From: Duganella levis
GTDB taxonomy: Bacteria; Pseudomonadota; Gammaproteobacteria; Burkholderiales; Burkholderiaceae_D
Direction: 5' to 3'
NCBI RefSeq assembly: GCF_009857605.1
Contig: NZ_WWCT01000010.1
Coordinates: 1-64,000 of the forward strand
DNA: 64,000 bases
Part shown: piece by piece, positions 9,630 through 20,532 of the stretch
Layout of the letters: every line of letters begins with the position of its first letter
Position numbering within the stretch: position 1 is the first letter of the stretch
Position numbers and translations under genes: made by a program
The notes under the pieces: model-generated
What the model was told of the DNA's origin: nothing
What the model saw: the letters and a program-made list of their open reading frames with translations, nothing else
Database searches by the model: none

Positions 9630-10964
9630 TTATCGCGTCGGAATTCCGCCTTTGAAGTTTGCTTTGCGCAGCAGCGATTCATATTGCTGCGACATCACGT
9701 AGTTTTGTACTTGCGCCATGAAATCCATGGTAACAACCACAATAATCAACAACGAAGTACCGCCAAAATAGAATGGTACTTTCCACTCGGCTTGCATGAA
9801 TTCCGGCAACAAACACACCAAAGTGATGTAGATGGCGCCAGCCAGTGTCAATCGCGTCAGGATCTTGTCGATGTAACGGGCAGTCTGCTCACCGGGACGA
9901 ATCCCTGGCACAAAGGCCCCGCTCTTCTTCAAGTTATCCGCTGTTTCCTTGCTGTTGAAGACCAGCGCTGTATAGAAGAAACAGAAAAACACGATCGCAA
10001 TGGCGTACAACAGTGCGTGGATGGGCTCGCCTGGCCCCATCGATGCTGCCAAATCTTTCAGGAACCGGACCGCCGGGTTGGCCGTATCGGCGCCCGTGGT
10101 AAACCAGCCCACGATCGTTGCCGGGAACAAGATAATCGACGAAGCGAAGATCGGTGGGATCACGCCGGCCATATTCAACTTCAATGGCAGGTGCGACGTT
10201 TGTCCACCGTAAATCTTGTTACCCACCTGGCGTTTCGCATAGTTGACCAGAATCTTGCGTTGGCCACGTTCCACAAACACCACGAGGAACGTCACCGCCA
10301 CCACCAGGATCATGATGATGATCGCCGACAAGGCACCGATCGAACCGTTGCTCACCGACTGGCCGAGGCCACCCAGTGCGCCCGGCAGACCGGCCGCGAT
10401 ACCTGCGAAAATGATGATCGAGATGCCATTACCGAGACCACGCTCGGTAATTTGCTCGCCCAACCACATCACGAACATGGTGCCGGTCAACAGCGTAACG
10501 ACCGTCACGAAACGGAATGCATAGCCTGGATCCAGCACCAGACCAGCTTGCGACTCCAAGGCAACCGCAATGCCCAACGCCTGGAACCCCGCCAGCAACA
10601 CCGTGAAATACCGGGTGTACTGGGTGATCTTGCGTCGGCCAGCTTCGCCTTCCTTCTTCAACGCTTCCATCTGCGGCGAGACGATCGACACCAACTGCAT
10701 GATGATCGAGGCCGAGATGTACGGCGTGATACCCAGCGCAAACACCGTAAAGCGCGCCAGAGCGCCACCGCTGAACATGTTCAACATGCCCAGGATGCCG
10801 CCCTCTTGCGACTTGAACAGCGCGGCTAATTGTACCGGATCGATCCCGGGAACCGGGATGTGAGCGCCGATACGATAAACCACCAATGCGCCAAGCAGGA
10901 ACCAGAGCCGGCCCCAAGGGAAACCAGCTGCTGCACTTTTAGCCAATTGTGGATTAGTCGCCAA
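9630..10964 (-). CDS. secY: preprotein translocase subunit SecY
   Basis: A 444-residue inner-membrane protein with the ten expected transmembrane helices. Visible family blocks are [13 protein letters not shown] (helix 1), [17 protein letters not shown] (helix 2), [19 protein letters not shown] (cytoplasmic loop 4) and [18 protein letters not shown] (loop 5). It forms the channel with SecE and SecG and accepts SecA or the ribosome. Encoded between rplO and infA as usual. Confidence 0.98.
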   Translation of the reverse strand: MATNPQLAKSAAAGFPWGRLWFLLGALVVYRIGAHIPVPGIDPVQLAALFKSQEGGILGMLNMFSGGALARFTVFALGITPYISASIIMQLVSIVSPQMEALKKEGEAGRRKITQYTRYFTVLLAGFQALGIAVALESQAGLVLDPGYAFRFVTVVTLLTGTMFVMWLGEQITERGLGNGISIIIFAGIAAGLPGALGGLGQSVSNGSIGALSAIIIMILVVAVTFLVVFVERGQRKILVNYAKRQVGNKIYGGQTSHLPLKLNMAGVIPPIFASSIILFPATIVGWFTTGADTANPAVRFLKDLAASMGPGEPIHALLYAIAIVFFCFFYTALVFNSKETADNLKKSGAFVPGIRPGEQTARYIDKILTRLTLAGAIYITLVCLLPEFMQAEWKVPFYFGGTSLLIIVVVTMDFMAQVQNYVMSQQYESLLRKANFKGGIPTR

Positions 10965-10994
10965 TTTTCGCTCCGATCAAGCTGTTCGCGGGGC

Positions 10995-11426
10995 TCAGGC
11001 TACCGAGCCGCCGGCTGCTTCGATGGCGGCTTTCGCGCCAGCGGTCACTTTCAGGCCTTTGAGGTTCACCGCTTTGGTGATCTCGCCGGACAGAATGACG
11101 CGTACATCACGTGCCAGCACGCTCAGTACGCCAGCTTGTTTCAGCACCAGGATGTCGACATCGCCAACGGCCAGGTGGTTCAGGTCGGACAGACGCACTT
11201 CAGCTTTGAAGGTGGCGTTGAGCGACTTGAAACCGCGCTTAGGCAGACGACGTTGCAGAGGCATCTGACCGCCTTCGAAGCCGACTTTGTGGAAGCCGCC
11301 CGAACGCGATTTCTGACCCTTGTGGCCACGACCTGCGGTTTTACCCAGGCCAGAGCCGATACCGCGGCCGACGCGACGCTTGTAGTGCTTAGCGCCATCG
11401 GCTGGTTGAATGGTATTCAGTTCCAT
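10995..11426 (-). CDS. rplO: 50S ribosomal protein L15
   Basis: A 143-residue protein: [49 protein letters not shown] late-assembling 50S protein. Follows rpmD by 27 bases. Confidence 0.97.
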   Translation of the reverse strand: MELNTIQPADGAKHYKRRVGRGIGSGLGKTAGRGHKGQKSRSGGFHKVGFEGGQMPLQRRLPKRGFKSLNATFKAEVRLSDLNHLAVGDVDILVLKQAGVLSVLARDVRVILSGEITKAVNLKGLKVTAGAKAAIEAAGGSVA

Positions 11427-11453
11427 GATTTCTCCGTGAGTAAGCCCAAGGGC

Positions 11454-11636
11454 TTACGCAACTACTTTAACGAGATACGACACTTTGTTGATCATGCCGC
11501 GTACGGATGGGGTGTCTTGCAGCTCGGAAACCGAGTTGACGCGACGCAGGCCCAGACCGCGAACGGTGGCACGGTGATCTTGACGAGTGCCAATCAGGCC
11601 CTTGACCAGTTGTACTTTGACGGTTTTCGTAGTCAT
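11454..11636 (-). CDS. rpmD: 50S ribosomal protein L30
   Basis: A 60-residue protein ([46 protein letters not shown]). The ATG at 11636 is preceded by AAGGTGA at the right distance; an in-frame GTG at 11645 lies inside that ribosome binding site and is rejected. Confidence 0.95.
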   Translation of the reverse strand: MTTKTVKVQLVKGLIGTRQDHRATVRGLGLRRVNSVSELQDTPSVRGMINKVSYLVKVVA

Positions 11637-11646
11637 GTCGTTCACC

Positions 11647-12165
11647 TTAACCCAGGATCTCTTCTACCGACTTGCCGCGTTTCGCAGCGATGTCAGCAGG
11701 AGTGCTCAGTTTAGCCAGGCCGTCCAGCGTGGCGCGAACCAGGTTGTACGGGTTGCTCGAACCGGTCGATTTCGCGACCACGTCGGTAACACCCATGACT
11801 TCGAAGATTGCGCGCATCGCGCCGCCCGCAATGACGCCGGTACCTGGTTTCGCAGGCGACATCATTACTTTCGAGGCGCCGTGGCGACCCAGGACGGTGT
11901 GGTGCAGCGTGCCGTTTTTCAGTGGTACTTTGATCAGGTTGCGACGGGCTTCTTCCATTGCCTTCTGCACACCAACCGGTACCTCTTTCGACTTGCCCTT
12001 ACCCATGCCGATGCGGCCATCGCCGTCACCTACTACGGTCAGCGCGGCGAAGCCCATGATACGACCACCCTTGACCACTTTGGTCACGCGGTTGATCGCG
12101 ATCATTTTTTCGCGCATGCCGTCGTCCGGCTTGTCGCTTGCCATTTTTGCTTGCATTTTTGCCAT
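11647..12165 (-). CDS. rpsE: 30S ribosomal protein S5
   Basis: A 172-residue protein with the N-terminal double-stranded RNA-binding domain ([40 protein letters not shown]) and the C-terminal domain ([18 protein letters not shown] [20 protein letters not shown]). S5 affects decoding accuracy with S4 and S12. Ten bases upstream of rpmD. Confidence 0.98.
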   Translation of the reverse strand: MAKMQAKMASDKPDDGMREKMIAINRVTKVVKGGRIMGFAALTVVGDGDGRIGMGKGKSKEVPVGVQKAMEEARRNLIKVPLKNGTLHHTVLGRHGASKVMMSPAKPGTGVIAGGAMRAIFEVMGVTDVVAKSTGSSNPYNLVRATLDGLAKLSTPADIAAKRGKSVEEILG

Positions 12166-12174
12166 GATCGTTCC

Positions 12175-12537
12175 TTAGAACTTCAGACCGGCTTCACGCG
12201 CGGCTTCTGCCAGCGCCTTCACACGGCCGTGATAACGGAAACCGGAACGGTCGAAGGCGACTTCGGTGATACCGGCTTTCAGTGCTTTTTCTGCTACGCG
12301 CTTGCCCACCAGTGCGGCGGCAGCGGCGTTGCCGCCCTTGCCCGATTGGCCGGCCAGTTCAGCGCGTACTTCCGCTTCAACGGTCGATGCCGAAACCAGT
12401 ACTTTGGCTTCCGGGCTGATCAGGCTTGCGTAGATGTGCAGGTTAGTGCGGTGAACCGACAGGCGGTTCACTTTCAGTTGCGCAATCTTGATCCGGGTTT
12501 GACGTCCGCGACGCAGACGAGATTCTTTTTTATCCAT
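12175..12537 (-). CDS. rplR: 50S ribosomal protein L18
   Basis: A 120-residue protein: [60 protein letters not shown]. Binds 5S rRNA together with L5. Confidence 0.97.
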   Translation of the reverse strand: MDKKESRLRRGRQTRIKIAQLKVNRLSVHRTNLHIYASLISPEAKVLVSASTVEAEVRAELAGQSGKGGNAAAAALVGKRVAEKALKAGITEVAFDRSGFRYHGRVKALAEAAREAGLKF

Positions 12538-12550
12538 CGTCAGCCCCTAA

Positions 12551-13084
12551 TTACTTCTTCTTAGTTTCTTTGATCTTAACCACTTCGTCCGAATAACGGA
12601 CGCCCTTGCCTTTGTAAGGCTCCGGAGCGCGGTAAGCACGAACTTCTGCAGCAACCTGACCCACCTTTTGACGATCGATGCCTTTGATGACGATCTCGGT
12701 CGGGGTGGCGGTGGTCACGGTCACGCCTTCTGGCATGGCGTGCACGACCGGGTGCGAGAAACCCAGCGACAGGTTCAGCTTGTCGCCAGCGGCTTGGGCT
12801 TTGTAGCCCACGCCAACCAGGTTCAGCTTTTTCTCGAAGCCCTTGGTCACACCGTTCACCATGTTGTTGACCAGTGCGCGCAGCGTACCGGACATGGCGT
12901 TGGCTTCGCGGCTGTCATTCGACGGCTCAAAGCTCAGGGTACCAGCGTTGTTTTCTACTTTAACCAGGCCATTCAGGTTCTGGGTCAGGACGCCCAGCGG
13001 GCCCTTGACGGTGATCGCTTGTGCGGAGATGGCGACATCAGCGCCAGCTGGCACAGCGATTGGCATTTTAGCTACTCGGGACAT
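12551..13084 (-). CDS. rplF: 50S ribosomal protein L6
   Basis: A 177-residue protein with two L6 repeats: [40 protein letters not shown] and the signature [20 protein letters not shown]. It lies close to the sarcin-ricin loop and factor binding site. Confidence 0.98.
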   Translation of the reverse strand: MSRVAKMPIAVPAGADVAISAQAITVKGPLGVLTQNLNGLVKVENNAGTLSFEPSNDSREANAMSGTLRALVNNMVNGVTKGFEKKLNLVGVGYKAQAAGDKLNLSLGFSHPVVHAMPEGVTVTTATPTEIVIKGIDRQKVGQVAAEVRAYRAPEPYKGKGVRYSDEVVKIKETKKK

Positions 13085-13094
13085 GTCTTACTCC

Positions 13095-13490
13095 TTAGGC
13101 CACGTAGCAAATCACTTCGCCGCCGACACCGGTTGCGCGTGCTTTACGGTCGGTCATGACGCCTTGTGGGGTCGATACAATCGCCACACCCAGACCATTC
13201 ATTACCGAAGGGATCTCGTCTTTGCCTTTGTAGACGCGCAGACCCGGACGGGACACGCGCTCCAGGCGCTCGATGACGGGACGGCCGACATAATATTTCA
13301 AACCGATTTTCAGTTCCGACTTGCCGCCATCTACAGCGACTGCGAAATCTTCAATGTAACCCTCGTCCTTGAGGACGTTGGCAATCGCAATTTTGACTTT
13401 CGACGATGGCATGGCCACGGTCGTTTTTTGCACGCCCTGGGCGTTACGAATGCGGGTCAGCATATCGGCGATAGGATCGCTCATACTCAT
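13095..13490 (-). CDS. rpsH: 30S ribosomal protein S8
   Basis: A 131-residue protein: [20 protein letters not shown] at the N-terminus and [19 protein letters not shown] at the C-terminus. S8 binds 16S rRNA helix 21 and in E. coli represses the spc operon at rplE. Confidence 0.98.
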   Translation of the reverse strand: MSMSDPIADMLTRIRNAQGVQKTTVAMPSSKVKIAIANVLKDEGYIEDFAVAVDGGKSELKIGLKYYVGRPVIERLERVSRPGLRVYKGKDEIPSVMNGLGVAIVSTPQGVMTDRKARATGVGGEVICYVA

Positions 13491-13504
13491 TGCTTATTCT
13501 CCTA

Positions 13505-13810
13505 TTACCAGCTAGCTTTAGTCATACCCGGAATCTCACCACGCATGGCGAATTCACGGAGCTTGATACGGCCCAGACCGAATTTACGGAAGGTGCCGCG
13601 TGGACGACCAGTGATCGCGCAGCGGTTACGCTGGCGGGTCGGAGCCGAGTTACGTGGCAGCGCTTGCAGTTTCAGGCGCGCTTCGTAACGTTCTTCTTCC
13701 GATTTCGACTGGTCATCGATGATGGCCTTGAGCGCAGCGCGTTTGCCGGCGAATTTAGTCGCCAGGGCTACGCGTTTTGCTTCACGGTTAATCAGTGCGA
13801 GTTTTGCCAT
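13505..13810 (-). CDS. rpsN: 30S ribosomal protein S14 (zinc-free form)
   Basis: A 101-residue long-form S14: [60 protein letters not shown]. It lacks the paired CxxC motifs of the short zinc form. Between rplE and rpsH as usual. Confidence 0.97.
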   Translation of the reverse strand: MAKLALINREAKRVALATKFAGKRAALKAIIDDQSKSEEERYEARLKLQALPRNSAPTRQRNRCAITGRPRGTFRKFGLGRIKLREFAMRGEIPGMTKASW

Positions 13811-13816
13811 GATCTC

Positions 13817-14356
13817 TTAGTTCCTGAACGGGAATTTGAAGGCGGCGAGCAGAGCTTTCGCTTCGTCGTCGGTCTTAGCGGTGGTGGTGATCGAAATGTT
13901 CATACCACGCAGCGCATCGATCTTGTCGTACTCGATTTCCGGGAAGATGATCTGCTCTTTCACACCGATGTTGTAGTTGCCACGACCATCGAACGAGCGG
14001 CCATTCACACCGCGGAAGTCACGCACGCGCGGCAGGGCCACGGTGATGAAGCGGTCGAGGAACTCGTACATGCGGGCGCCACGCAGGGTGACCATGGTAC
14101 CGATCGGGTAGCCTTCACGGATCTTGAAGCCCGCAATTGCCTTACGCGATTTGGTGGTCACTGGTTTCTGACCGGCGATCTTGGTCAGGTCGCCGACAGC
14201 GTGCTCCAGCACTTTCTTGTCAGCAATCGCTTCACCCACACCCATGTTCAGGGTGATCTTGGTCAGACGTGGTACTTCCATCACCGACTTGTAACCGAAT
14301 TTCTCGGTCAGGTCAGCGACGACTTTTTCTTTATAGAACTCTTGGAGACGTGCCAT
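13817..14356 (-). CDS. rplE: 50S ribosomal protein L5
   Basis: A 179-residue protein: [60 protein letters not shown]. Binds 5S rRNA and contacts P-site tRNA. Six bases after rplX. Confidence 0.98.
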   Translation of the reverse strand: MARLQEFYKEKVVADLTEKFGYKSVMEVPRLTKITLNMGVGEAIADKKVLEHAVGDLTKIAGQKPVTTKSRKAIAGFKIREGYPIGTMVTLRGARMYEFLDRFITVALPRVRDFRGVNGRSFDGRGNYNIGVKEQIIFPEIEYDKIDALRGMNISITTTAKTDDEAKALLAAFKFPFRN

Positions 14357-14362
14357 GATTTC

Positions 14363-14677
14363 TTAAGCCTTCACTACTTCGCCGGACGATTTGAAGACGC
14401 GGACTTTTTTGCCGTCGACATCTTTGAAACCTACCCGGTCTGCCTTGCCAGTCGCTGCATTGAACAATGCAACGTTGGACACGTGAATCGGCATAGTCTT
14501 GTCGACGATACCACCTTGAACGCCAGTCATTGGGTTCGGCTTGGTCGCTTTTTTAGCAACGTTGACGCCTTCAACCACAACGTGTTCTGCGTCTACGCGA
14601 CGCGAAACGACACCGCGTTTGCCCTTGTCTTTACCGGCCAGAACGATGACTTCGTCGTTTTTACGAATCTTATCCAT
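14363..14677 (-). CDS. rplX: 50S ribosomal protein L24
   Basis: A 104-residue protein with a KOW motif ([20 protein letters not shown]) and [20 protein letters not shown]. An assembly initiator at the tunnel exit. Ten bases after rplN. Confidence 0.97.
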   Translation of the reverse strand: MDKIRKNDEVIVLAGKDKGKRGVVSRRVDAEHVVVEGVNVAKKATKPNPMTGVQGGIVDKTMPIHVSNVALFNAATGKADRVGFKDVDGKKVRVFKSSGEVVKA

Positions 14678-14687
14678 TGCTGACTCC

Positions 14688-15056
14688 TTACAGTACTTCA
14701 GGTGCCAGGGACACGATCTTCATGAACTTTTCAGTGCGCAGCTCGCGCGTCACTGGTCCGAAGATACGGGTACCGATCGGTTCCAGCTTGGCGTTCAACA
14801 GAACGGCGGCATTGCCGTCGAACTTCACCAGGGAACCGTCTTGGCGGCGTACACCTTTAGCGGTGCGCACTACCACGGCGTTATAAATTTCACCTTTTTT
14901 GACACGGCCGCGTGGCGCAGCAACCTTAACGGTTACTTTGATCACGTCGCCAATGCCAGCATAACGGCGCTTGGAACCGCCCAACACCTTGATGCACATG
15001 ACTTCCTTGGCACCGGTGTTGTCGGCTACTTCGAGCCGGCTTTCAGTTTGAATCAT
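14688..15056 (-). CDS. rplN: 50S ribosomal protein L14
   Basis: A 122-residue protein: [60 protein letters not shown]. Forms an intersubunit bridge. It is the first gene of the spc-type operon: the preceding 267 bases hold the rpsQ terminator and a separate promoter. Confidence 0.98.
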   Translation of the reverse strand: MIQTESRLEVADNTGAKEVMCIKVLGGSKRRYAGIGDVIKVTVKVAAPRGRVKKGEIYNAVVVRTAKGVRRQDGSLVKFDGNAAVLLNAKLEPIGTRIFGPVTRELRTEKFMKIVSLAPEVL

Positions 15057-15242
15057 AATATTCTCTTTCCCAACTTAAGCCGAAGAATCCACACAATGCG
15101 GACCTAACGGTCAGTCTTGGTCCCGCCAATGAGACCTGCTGGCCTCACTGCTTGGGTGCTTGACCTTCGTACTGCATACTGACCGCACGGTTCAGCGTCT
15201 GTGGCCAGACACTTTGCGGCGTTACATGAACGAAGCCCACGA

Positions 15243-15270
15243 GTATTACATACAACTCGCGGGCTTGCAA
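15243..15270 (-). promoter_or_regulatory. candidate sigma70 promoter for the spc-type operon (rplN)
   Basis: On the minus strand TTGCAA (15265-15270) is followed after 16 bases by TAATAC (15243-15248). It lies just downstream of the rpsQ terminator and about 190 bases before rplN. The spacer and -10 form part of an imperfect hairpin (GCCCGCGAGT/ACTCGTGGGC), which could also be an RNA structure. Confidence 0.6.
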
Positions 15271-15280
15271 GAACTAATTG

Positions 15281-15311
15281 AAAAACACCGCCAAAACCAC
15301 GGTTTTGGCGG
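15281..15311 (-). terminator. intrinsic terminator after rpsQ
   Basis: CCGCCAAAACC and GGTTTTGGCGG pair over 11 bp around a 2-base centre (15288-15311) and are followed on the minus strand by TGTTTTT. It lies 12 bases past the rpsQ stop, separating an S10-type operon from the spc-type operon as in E. coli. Confidence 0.8.
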
Positions 15312-15323
15312 CGTCGGCTTCAA

Positions 15324-15590
15324 TTAAACGATTTGTGCGGCTTGCACCACACGGGTCACGGTCCATGCCTTCGTTTTGGAGATCGGACGACCTTCCACGA
15401 TTTCCACCGTGTCACCGGCTTTCACCTGGTTGGTCTCGTCGTGGGCGTGGTACTTTGCCGAACGGACGATGATCTTGCCATACAGAGGGTGTTTCACGTG
15501 ACGTTCGATCAGAACGGTAACGGTCTTGTCCATCTTGTCGGACACAACTTTACCGATCAGCGTACGCTTCAGCTTTACTTGCTCGGTCAT
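15324..15590 (-). CDS. rpsQ: 30S ribosomal protein S17
   Basis: An 88-residue OB-fold protein: [60 protein letters not shown]. Its start overlaps the rpmC stop by 4 bases. Last gene of the S10-type operon. Confidence 0.97.
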   Translation of the reverse strand: MTEQVKLKRTLIGKVVSDKMDKTVTVLIERHVKHPLYGKIIVRSAKYHAHDETNQVKAGDTVEIVEGRPISKTKAWTVTRVVQAAQIV

Positions 15591-15778
15591 TTTGCTTCCT
15601 TCGTGTTCAATACCGTTTTTACGCGTGCGATATCGCGACGTACCTTTTTGAGCTGCGAAGTGTTGCTCAGCTGTTGCGTCGCGGTTTGCATACGCAGGCC
15701 GAATTGTGCCTTCAACAGGTCATTCAGCTCTTTTTGCAGAGCTACCTGGTCTTTGCCGCGGAGTTCAGATGCTTTCAT
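15587..15778 (-). CDS. rpmC: 50S ribosomal protein L29
   Basis: A 63-residue, two-helix protein: [53 protein letters not shown]. At the tunnel exit next to the trigger factor and SRP site. Overlaps rpsQ by 4 bases. Confidence 0.96.
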   Translation of the reverse strand: MKASELRGKDQVALQKELNDLLKAQFGLRMQTATQQLSNTSQLKKVRRDIARVKTVLNTKEAK

Positions 15779-15790
15779 ATTTCACTCCTG

Positions 15791-16210
15791 TTATTGACCA
15801 ACTTGACGGACCACAAACGTGGTCGCCAGTGGCAGTTTGGCAGCGGCCAGGCGGAATGCTTCGCGCGCCAGTTCTTCGCCTACGCCGTCCATTTCGTACA
15901 GGACTTTGCCCGGACGGATTTCAGCGACGTAGTACTCTGGATTACCTTTACCGTTACCCATACGGACTTCGGCCGGCTTGTTCGAGATCGGTTTGTCCGG
16001 GAACACGCGGATCCAGATACGACCGCCACGTTTGATGTGACGGGTCATGGCGCGACGTGCTGCCTCGATTTGGCGGGCCGTGATACGACCACGGGCCACT
16101 GCCTTCAGACCGAATTCGCCGAACGACACATTGGTGCCGGCGCTGTGCGAAATGCCGGTGTTACGGCCTTTCTGCTCTTTACGATACTTTCTGCGTGCTG
16201 GTTGCAGCAT
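15791..16210 (-). CDS. rplP: 50S ribosomal protein L16
   Basis: A 139-residue protein: [80 protein letters not shown]. Helps organise the A-tRNA site. Starts 2 bases after rpsC. Confidence 0.98.
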   Translation of the reverse strand: MLQPARRKYRKEQKGRNTGISHSAGTNVSFGEFGLKAVARGRITARQIEAARRAMTRHIKRGGRIWIRVFPDKPISNKPAEVRMGNGKGNPEYYVAEIRPGKVLYEMDGVGEELAREAFRLAAAKLPLATTFVVRQVGQ

Positions 16211-16212
16211 GA

Positions 16213-16992
16213 TTATTCTCCTGCTTTCTCGGCTGGCTTGGCAGCGCGGCGGGCGCCACCAGCACCGGCTGGACGCGGACGGCCAGCTGGTTTGCCGTCT
16301 TCACGACGTGGGCCACGTGGCTTTTTCTCGTCCGGCGGGGTATCGATGACTGGTGCATCGCCGTTTGGCGCGCGGTCACCTTTGTATACCCACACCTTGA
16401 CACCGATAATGCCGTAGGTGGTCGAAGCTTCCGAAGTGCCGTAGTCGATGTCAGCGCGCAGGGTGTGCAGTGGCACACGGCCTTCGCGATACCATTCGGT
16501 ACGGGCGATCTCGATGCCGTTCAGACGACCCGAGGACATGATCTTGATGCCCAGGGCGCCCAGACGCATGGCGTTCTGCATCGCGCGTTTCATGGCGCGG
16601 CGGAACATGATGCGTTTTTCCAGCTGTTGCGCGATCGAATCAGCGATCAGTTGCGAATCGATTTCCGGCTTGCGGATTTCTTCGATATTGACGTGCACTG
16701 GCACGCCCATGATCTTCGCCAGCGCCGACTTCAGTACTTCGATGTCTTCGCCTTTTTTACCGATAACCACACCTGGACGCGAGCTGTAGATGGTGAAACG
16801 CGCGTTCTTGGCTGGACGCTCGATCACGATGCGGCCGACCGAAGCGTTCTTCAGCTTGGTTTTCAGGTAAGCACGTGCTTTCAAGTCTTCGTTCAGCATG
16901 GCGGCAAAGTTGCCATTGCCAGCATACCAACGCGAAGCCCAGTTACGGGTAACCGCCAGGCGGAAACCAGTTGGATGAATTTTCTGACCCAT
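16213..16992 (-). CDS. rpsC: 30S ribosomal protein S3
   Basis: A 259-residue protein with a KH domain ([20 protein letters not shown]) and the S3 C-terminal domain ([40 protein letters not shown]). The C-terminal tail of about 45 residues is Pro/Gly/Arg/Lys-rich and longer than in E. coli (233 residues). Part of the mRNA entry helicase. Confidence 0.98.
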   Translation of the reverse strand: MGQKIHPTGFRLAVTRNWASRWYAGNGNFAAMLNEDLKARAYLKTKLKNASVGRIVIERPAKNARFTIYSSRPGVVIGKKGEDIEVLKSALAKIMGVPVHVNIEEIRKPEIDSQLIADSIAQQLEKRIMFRRAMKRAMQNAMRLGALGIKIMSSGRLNGIEIARTEWYREGRVPLHTLRADIDYGTSEASTTYGIIGVKVWVYKGDRAPNGDAPVIDTPPDEKKPRGPRREDGKPAGRPRPAGAGGARRAAKPAEKAGE

Positions 16993-17001
16993 CTTGGCTC
17001 C

Positions 17002-17331
17002 TTAGTTGCCTACGGTCACATAAATGTGACACGATTGTTTCGAGATACGATCGCCACGACCTTTTGCACGCGCGGTGAAGCGCTTCAGGATCGGACCCTT
17101 TTCAACGTAGATCGTTTTCACGAACAGTTCGTCGATGTCGGCACCATCGTTGTGCTCGGCGTTGGCGATAGCCGACTCCAGCACTTTCTTGATGATGGTG
17201 GCGCCTTTTTTCGGGCTGAACTGCAGAATGTTCAGCGCAGCGTCAACTTTTTTGCCACGGATCAGGTCAGCAACCAGGCGGCCCTTTTGGTCCGACAGGC
17301 GCACGCCTTTGAGGATAGCTTTGGTTTCCAT
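17002..17331 (-). CDS. rplV: 50S ribosomal protein L22
   Basis: A 109-residue protein: [60 protein letters not shown]. Its loop lines the exit tunnel. Start codon overlaps the rpsS stop by one base. Confidence 0.97.
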   Translation of the reverse strand: METKAILKGVRLSDQKGRLVADLIRGKKVDAALNILQFSPKKGATIIKKVLESAIANAEHNDGADIDELFVKTIYVEKGPILKRFTARAKGRGDRISKQSCHIYVTVGN

Positions 17332-17606
17332 TATTTCTTCGCCTTCTTGTCAGCGGCATGGCCTTTGAACGTGCGGGTCAGCGCGAATTCGCCGAGCTTG
17401 TGACCAACCATGTTCTCGGAGACATACACTGGCACGTGCAGCTTGCCGTTGTGCACAGCGATCGTCAGGCCGATGAAGTCAGGCATGATGGTCGAGCGAC
17501 GGGACCAGGTTTTGATTGGCTTTTTGTCTTTGGTCGCTTGCGCGGCTTCGACTTTTTTCACCAGGTGGGCGTCACAGAACGGCCCTTTTTTCAATGAACG
17601 AGTCAT
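17331..17606 (-). CDS. rpsS: 30S ribosomal protein S19
   Basis: A 91-residue protein: [60 protein letters not shown]. Located in the 30S head with S13. Confidence 0.98.
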   Translation of the reverse strand: MTRSLKKGPFCDAHLVKKVEAAQATKDKKPIKTWSRRSTIMPDFIGLTIAVHNGKLHVPVYVSENMVGHKLGEFALTRTFKGHAADKKAKK

Positions 17607-17615
17607 GATTTATCC

Positions 17616-18446
17616 TTATTTCTTGCCGCGGCGCGAGACGATCATCGAAGAAGTACGCTTGTTGCTGCGAGTCTTCTTACCCTTGGTCTGTTGGCCCCAT
17701 GGCGAAACAGGGTGACGACCAGCTGCGGTTTTACCTTCACCACCACCGTGCGGGTGATCGACCGGGTTCATGACCACACCGCGAACGGTAGGACGAACAC
17801 CGCGCCAGCGCATCGCACCAGCTTTACCGATTTTACGCAGGCTGTGTTCGGCATTGCCGACTTCGCCAACGGTAGCACGGCACTCGATGTGCACGCGACG
17901 GACTTCACCCGAACGCAGACGCACTTGCGCGTAGGTACCTTCACGGGCCATCAGCACGACGCCGGCGCCGGCGGTACGGGCCATTTGGGCACCCTTACCT
18001 GGCAGCATTTCGACGCAGTTCATGACGGTGCCGACTGGGATGTTGCGGATCGGCAGGCAGTTGCCCGACTTGATCGGCGCTTCCGAACCGGTCATCACCG
18101 CGTCGCCCACAGCCATGCCTTTGGTGGCGATGATGTAGGTACGGGCGCCATCGGCGTAGCACAGCAGCGCGATGTGCGCGGTGCGGTTTGGATCGTATTC
18201 GATACGCTCCACTTTCGCCGGGATGCCATCCTTGCTGTTACGCTTGAAGTCGATCACGCGGTAGTGCTGCTTGTGACCACCACCGATGTGACGGGTGGTG
18301 ATGTGACCGTTGTTGTTACGGCCAGCAGTTTTCGATTTTTTCTCAACCAGGGCTGCGAACGGACGACCTTTGAACAGGTCGGAGTTCACAACTTTCACCA
18401 TGCCGCGACGGCCTGGGGAGGTTGGCTTCATCTTAACGAGTGCCAT
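17616..18446 (-). CDS. rplB: 50S ribosomal protein L2
   Basis: A 276-residue protein: [40 protein letters not shown], and the C-terminal [20 protein letters not shown], which contains the conserved His near the peptidyl-transferase centre. Start overlaps the rplW stop by one base. Confidence 0.98.
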   Translation of the reverse strand: MALVKMKPTSPGRRGMVKVVNSDLFKGRPFAALVEKKSKTAGRNNNGHITTRHIGGGHKQHYRVIDFKRNSKDGIPAKVERIEYDPNRTAHIALLCYADGARTYIIATKGMAVGDAVMTGSEAPIKSGNCLPIRNIPVGTVMNCVEMLPGKGAQMARTAGAGVVLMAREGTYAQVRLRSGEVRRVHIECRATVGEVGNAEHSLRKIGKAGAMRWRGVRPTVRGVVMNPVDHPHGGGEGKTAAGRHPVSPWGQQTKGKKTRSNKRTSSMIVSRRGKK

Positions 18447-18760
18447 TATTTAGCCTCCTCGGTGAAATTGATTTCCTGGCCTGGCTTCAGGCACACGAAA
18501 GCACGCTTGGTGTGGTTGCGGCGGCCGATGTGGGCGCCCGAACGCTTTTGTTTGCCTTCGCGGTTGACGGTTTGCACCGACGCCACTTCGACTTTAAACA
18601 GCAGTTCAACGGCAGCCTTGATTTCTGGCTTGGTCGCGTCGGTGGTAACACGGAACACGATCTGCTCGTTCTTTTCCGCGACCATGGTGGCCTTCTCGGA
18701 AATCACTGGAGCAACCAGTACCTTCAGCAGGCGTTCTTCGCTAAATTTCAATGCGCTCAT
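18446..18760 (-). CDS. rplW: 50S ribosomal protein L23
   Basis: A 104-residue protein: [60 protein letters not shown]. Main docking site for trigger factor and SRP. Overlaps rplD by 4 bases and rplB by 1. Confidence 0.97.
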   Translation of the reverse strand: MSALKFSEERLLKVLVAPVISEKATMVAEKNEQIVFRVTTDATKPEIKAAVELLFKVEVASVQTVNREGKQKRSGAHIGRRNHTKRAFVCLKPGQEINFTEEAK

Positions 18761-19377
18761 GCCAGCATCTCCTCAATCTTGGCCAATGCAGCTTTGGTGA
18801 CCACGATCTTCTTGTAGAACACCAGGGACATTGGATCTGCGTGACGTGGCTCAACCACCAGGACGTTCGGCAGATTGCGCGAAGCCAGTTCCAGGTTTTC
18901 GTTGGCAACATCGGTGATGATCAGTACCGAATCAAAGCCCATGCCGGTCAGCTTTTGCGACAGCAGCTTGGTTTTTGGTGCTTCGATCGCGAAATCTTCA
19001 ACCACAACCAGGCGCTCTTCGCGGGCCAGTTGCGACAGGATCGAGCAGATACCAGCGCGGTACATCTTCTTGTTCACTTTGTGGGTGAAGTTCTCGTCAG
19101 GCGAGTTCGGGAAGATGCGACCACCGCCGCGCCACAGTGGCGACGACGACATACCAGCACGAGCACGGCCGGTACCTTTTTGGCGCCATGGCTTCTTGGT
19201 CGTGTGGTGGACTTCTTCACGGTCTTTTTGTTTACGGTTGCCGCTGCGAGCATTGGCTTGGTAAGCAACGACGATCTGGTGGATCAGGGCTTCGTTGTAG
19301 TCACGGCCGAAGACGGTATCGGCGGCAGCTACGTTAGAGGCGGCTTGACCTTGGGCGTTCAAGAGCTTGAGTTCCAT
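18757..19377 (-). CDS. rplD: 50S ribosomal protein L4
   Basis: A 206-residue protein: [61 protein letters not shown]4 represses the S10 operon in E. coli through the leader RNA; whether this still holds here with rplC as first gene is unknown. Confidence 0.98.
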   Translation of the reverse strand: MELKLLNAQGQAASNVAAADTVFGRDYNEALIHQIVVAYQANARSGNRKQKDREEVHHTTKKPWRQKGTGRARAGMSSSPLWRGGGRIFPNSPDENFTHKVNKKMYRAGICSILSQLAREERLVVVEDFAIEAPKTKLLSQKLTGMGFDSVLIITDVANENLELASRNLPNVLVVEPRHADPMSLVFYKKIVVTKAALAKIEEMLA

Positions 19378-19380
19378 CGT

Positions 19381-20037
19381 TTAAGCTCCCTTCTTTGCTT
19401 TAACTTTGACAGCAGGCGAAACCACAACCTGGCCGTTTTTGGCGCCAGGGATCGCACCTTTGACCAGCAGCAGCTGGCGGTCGGCATCGATACGGGCGAT
19501 TTCGAGGTTCTGCACGGTCGTGGTGACATCACCCATGTGACCGGTCATGCGTTTACCAGGGAACACGCGGCCTGGATCTTGCGCCATACCAATCGAACCT
19601 GGAACGTTGTGCGAACGCGAGTTACCGTGGGTAGCACGGCCCGAAGCAAAGTTGTGACGCTTGATGGTACCGGCATAGCCTTTACCAATCGACACACCTT
19701 GAACGTCGACTTTTTGACCAACTTCGAACAGCGAAACGGCGACAACTTCGCCAGCTTTCAGTTCGGCGGCTTTAGCAGCGTCAACGCGGAACTCTTTCAA
19801 CAGAGTACCAGCTTCAACACCCGCTTTAGCGTGGTGACCCGCAACAGCTTTGGTCACGCGGGAGGCGCGACGTTGACCATATGCGACCTGAACCGCGGTA
19901 TAACCATCAGTTTCAGGGGTTTTGATTTGCGCAACACGGTTGTTCGATACGTCAACAACGGTGACTGGGATCGAGTCCCCGTCATCGGTGAAGATGCGCA
20001 TCATACCAACCTTGCGACCGAGGAGGCCAAGGCTCAT
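19381..20037 (-). CDS. rplC: 50S ribosomal protein L3; first gene of the split S10-type operon
   Basis: A 218-residue protein: [63 protein letters not shown] 20037 is preceded by GGAG at good spacing; an in-frame GTG at 20055 lies upstream of that site and is rejected. rpsJ, normally just upstream, lies almost 17 kb away; instead a promoter and then a toxin gene precede rplC. Confidence 0.97.
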   Translation of the reverse strand: MSLGLLGRKVGMMRIFTDDGDSIPVTVVDVSNNRVAQIKTPETDGYTAVQVAYGQRRASRVTKAVAGHHAKAGVEAGTLLKEFRVDAAKAAELKAGEVVAVSLFEVGQKVDVQGVSIGKGYAGTIKRHNFASGRATHGNSRSHNVPGSIGMAQDPGRVFPGKRMTGHMGDVTTTVQNLEIARIDADRQLLLVKGAIPGAKNGQVVVSPAVKVKAKKGA

Positions 20038-20134
20038 TTTTTCTCCAATTCCCACCTACGATTGGGCGGGGATATGTTGAACTACTAAAATTAGTACGGA
20101 CCAATAAAAAGTCGAATCCATACCGAAGCCGGCT

Positions 20135-20163
20135 AGTGTAGCGTGATTTGGGGGTTGACGCAA
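20135..20163 (-). promoter_or_regulatory. candidate sigma70 promoter for rplC (S10-type operon)
   Basis: On the minus strand TTGCGT (20158-20163) and TACACT (20135-20140) are separated by 17 bases. The leader of about 90 bases to rplC contains a small hairpin (TACTAA-AA-TTAGTA, around 20083-20096). This promoter is what allows the rplC cluster to work without rpsJ upstream. Confidence 0.65.
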
Positions 20164-20247
20164 CAACTTAGTACGAGGTATGTCAGTTTTTTGCGAGCCG
20201 CCGCGCGCGCCGTCCAAATCACGGTCCCATGCGGGCTGGCGACCCAT

Positions 20248-20532
20248 TTAAAGCGGCTGCATTCTTGCCGAATGCTTAACGCGAAGGATATGTACTCCGT
20301 CGGGCAGAAGGCGATAAAAGACCAAATAGTGGCGATGAACTACCAGTGTCCGTCGCCCCTTGACGCCAACATGCCCCATGAATGGATTGGCGCCGAGCAA
20401 CTGGACTCGGTCGGCTATCCGAAGCACGAGTTTGCGCGCATTATCCGGACTATCCTTGGCAATATGCCGGCCTATCGCCGCCATATCCCTGGTGGCCGCC
20501 CGGCTCCAATAGACGGAACACGGGGCCGACAT
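20248..20532 (-). CDS. RelE/ParE-family toxin
   Basis: A 94-residue basic protein with the family pattern: VYWSRAATRDMAAIGRHIAK (helix 1), SPDNARKLVLRIADRVQLLG (helix 2), HRHYLVFYRLLPDGVHILRV (beta sheet) and a short tail. ParE-type members poison gyrase and RelE-type members cleave mRNA; sequence alone does not decide. Its ATG follows the upstream antitoxin stop directly (TAAATG), so translation is coupled. It lies about 85 bases from the rplC promoter on the same strand. Confidence 0.85.
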   Translation of the reverse strand: MSAPCSVYWSRAATRDMAAIGRHIAKDSPDNARKLVLRIADRVQLLGANPFMGHVGVKGRRTLVVHRHYLVFYRLLPDGVHILRVKHSARMQPL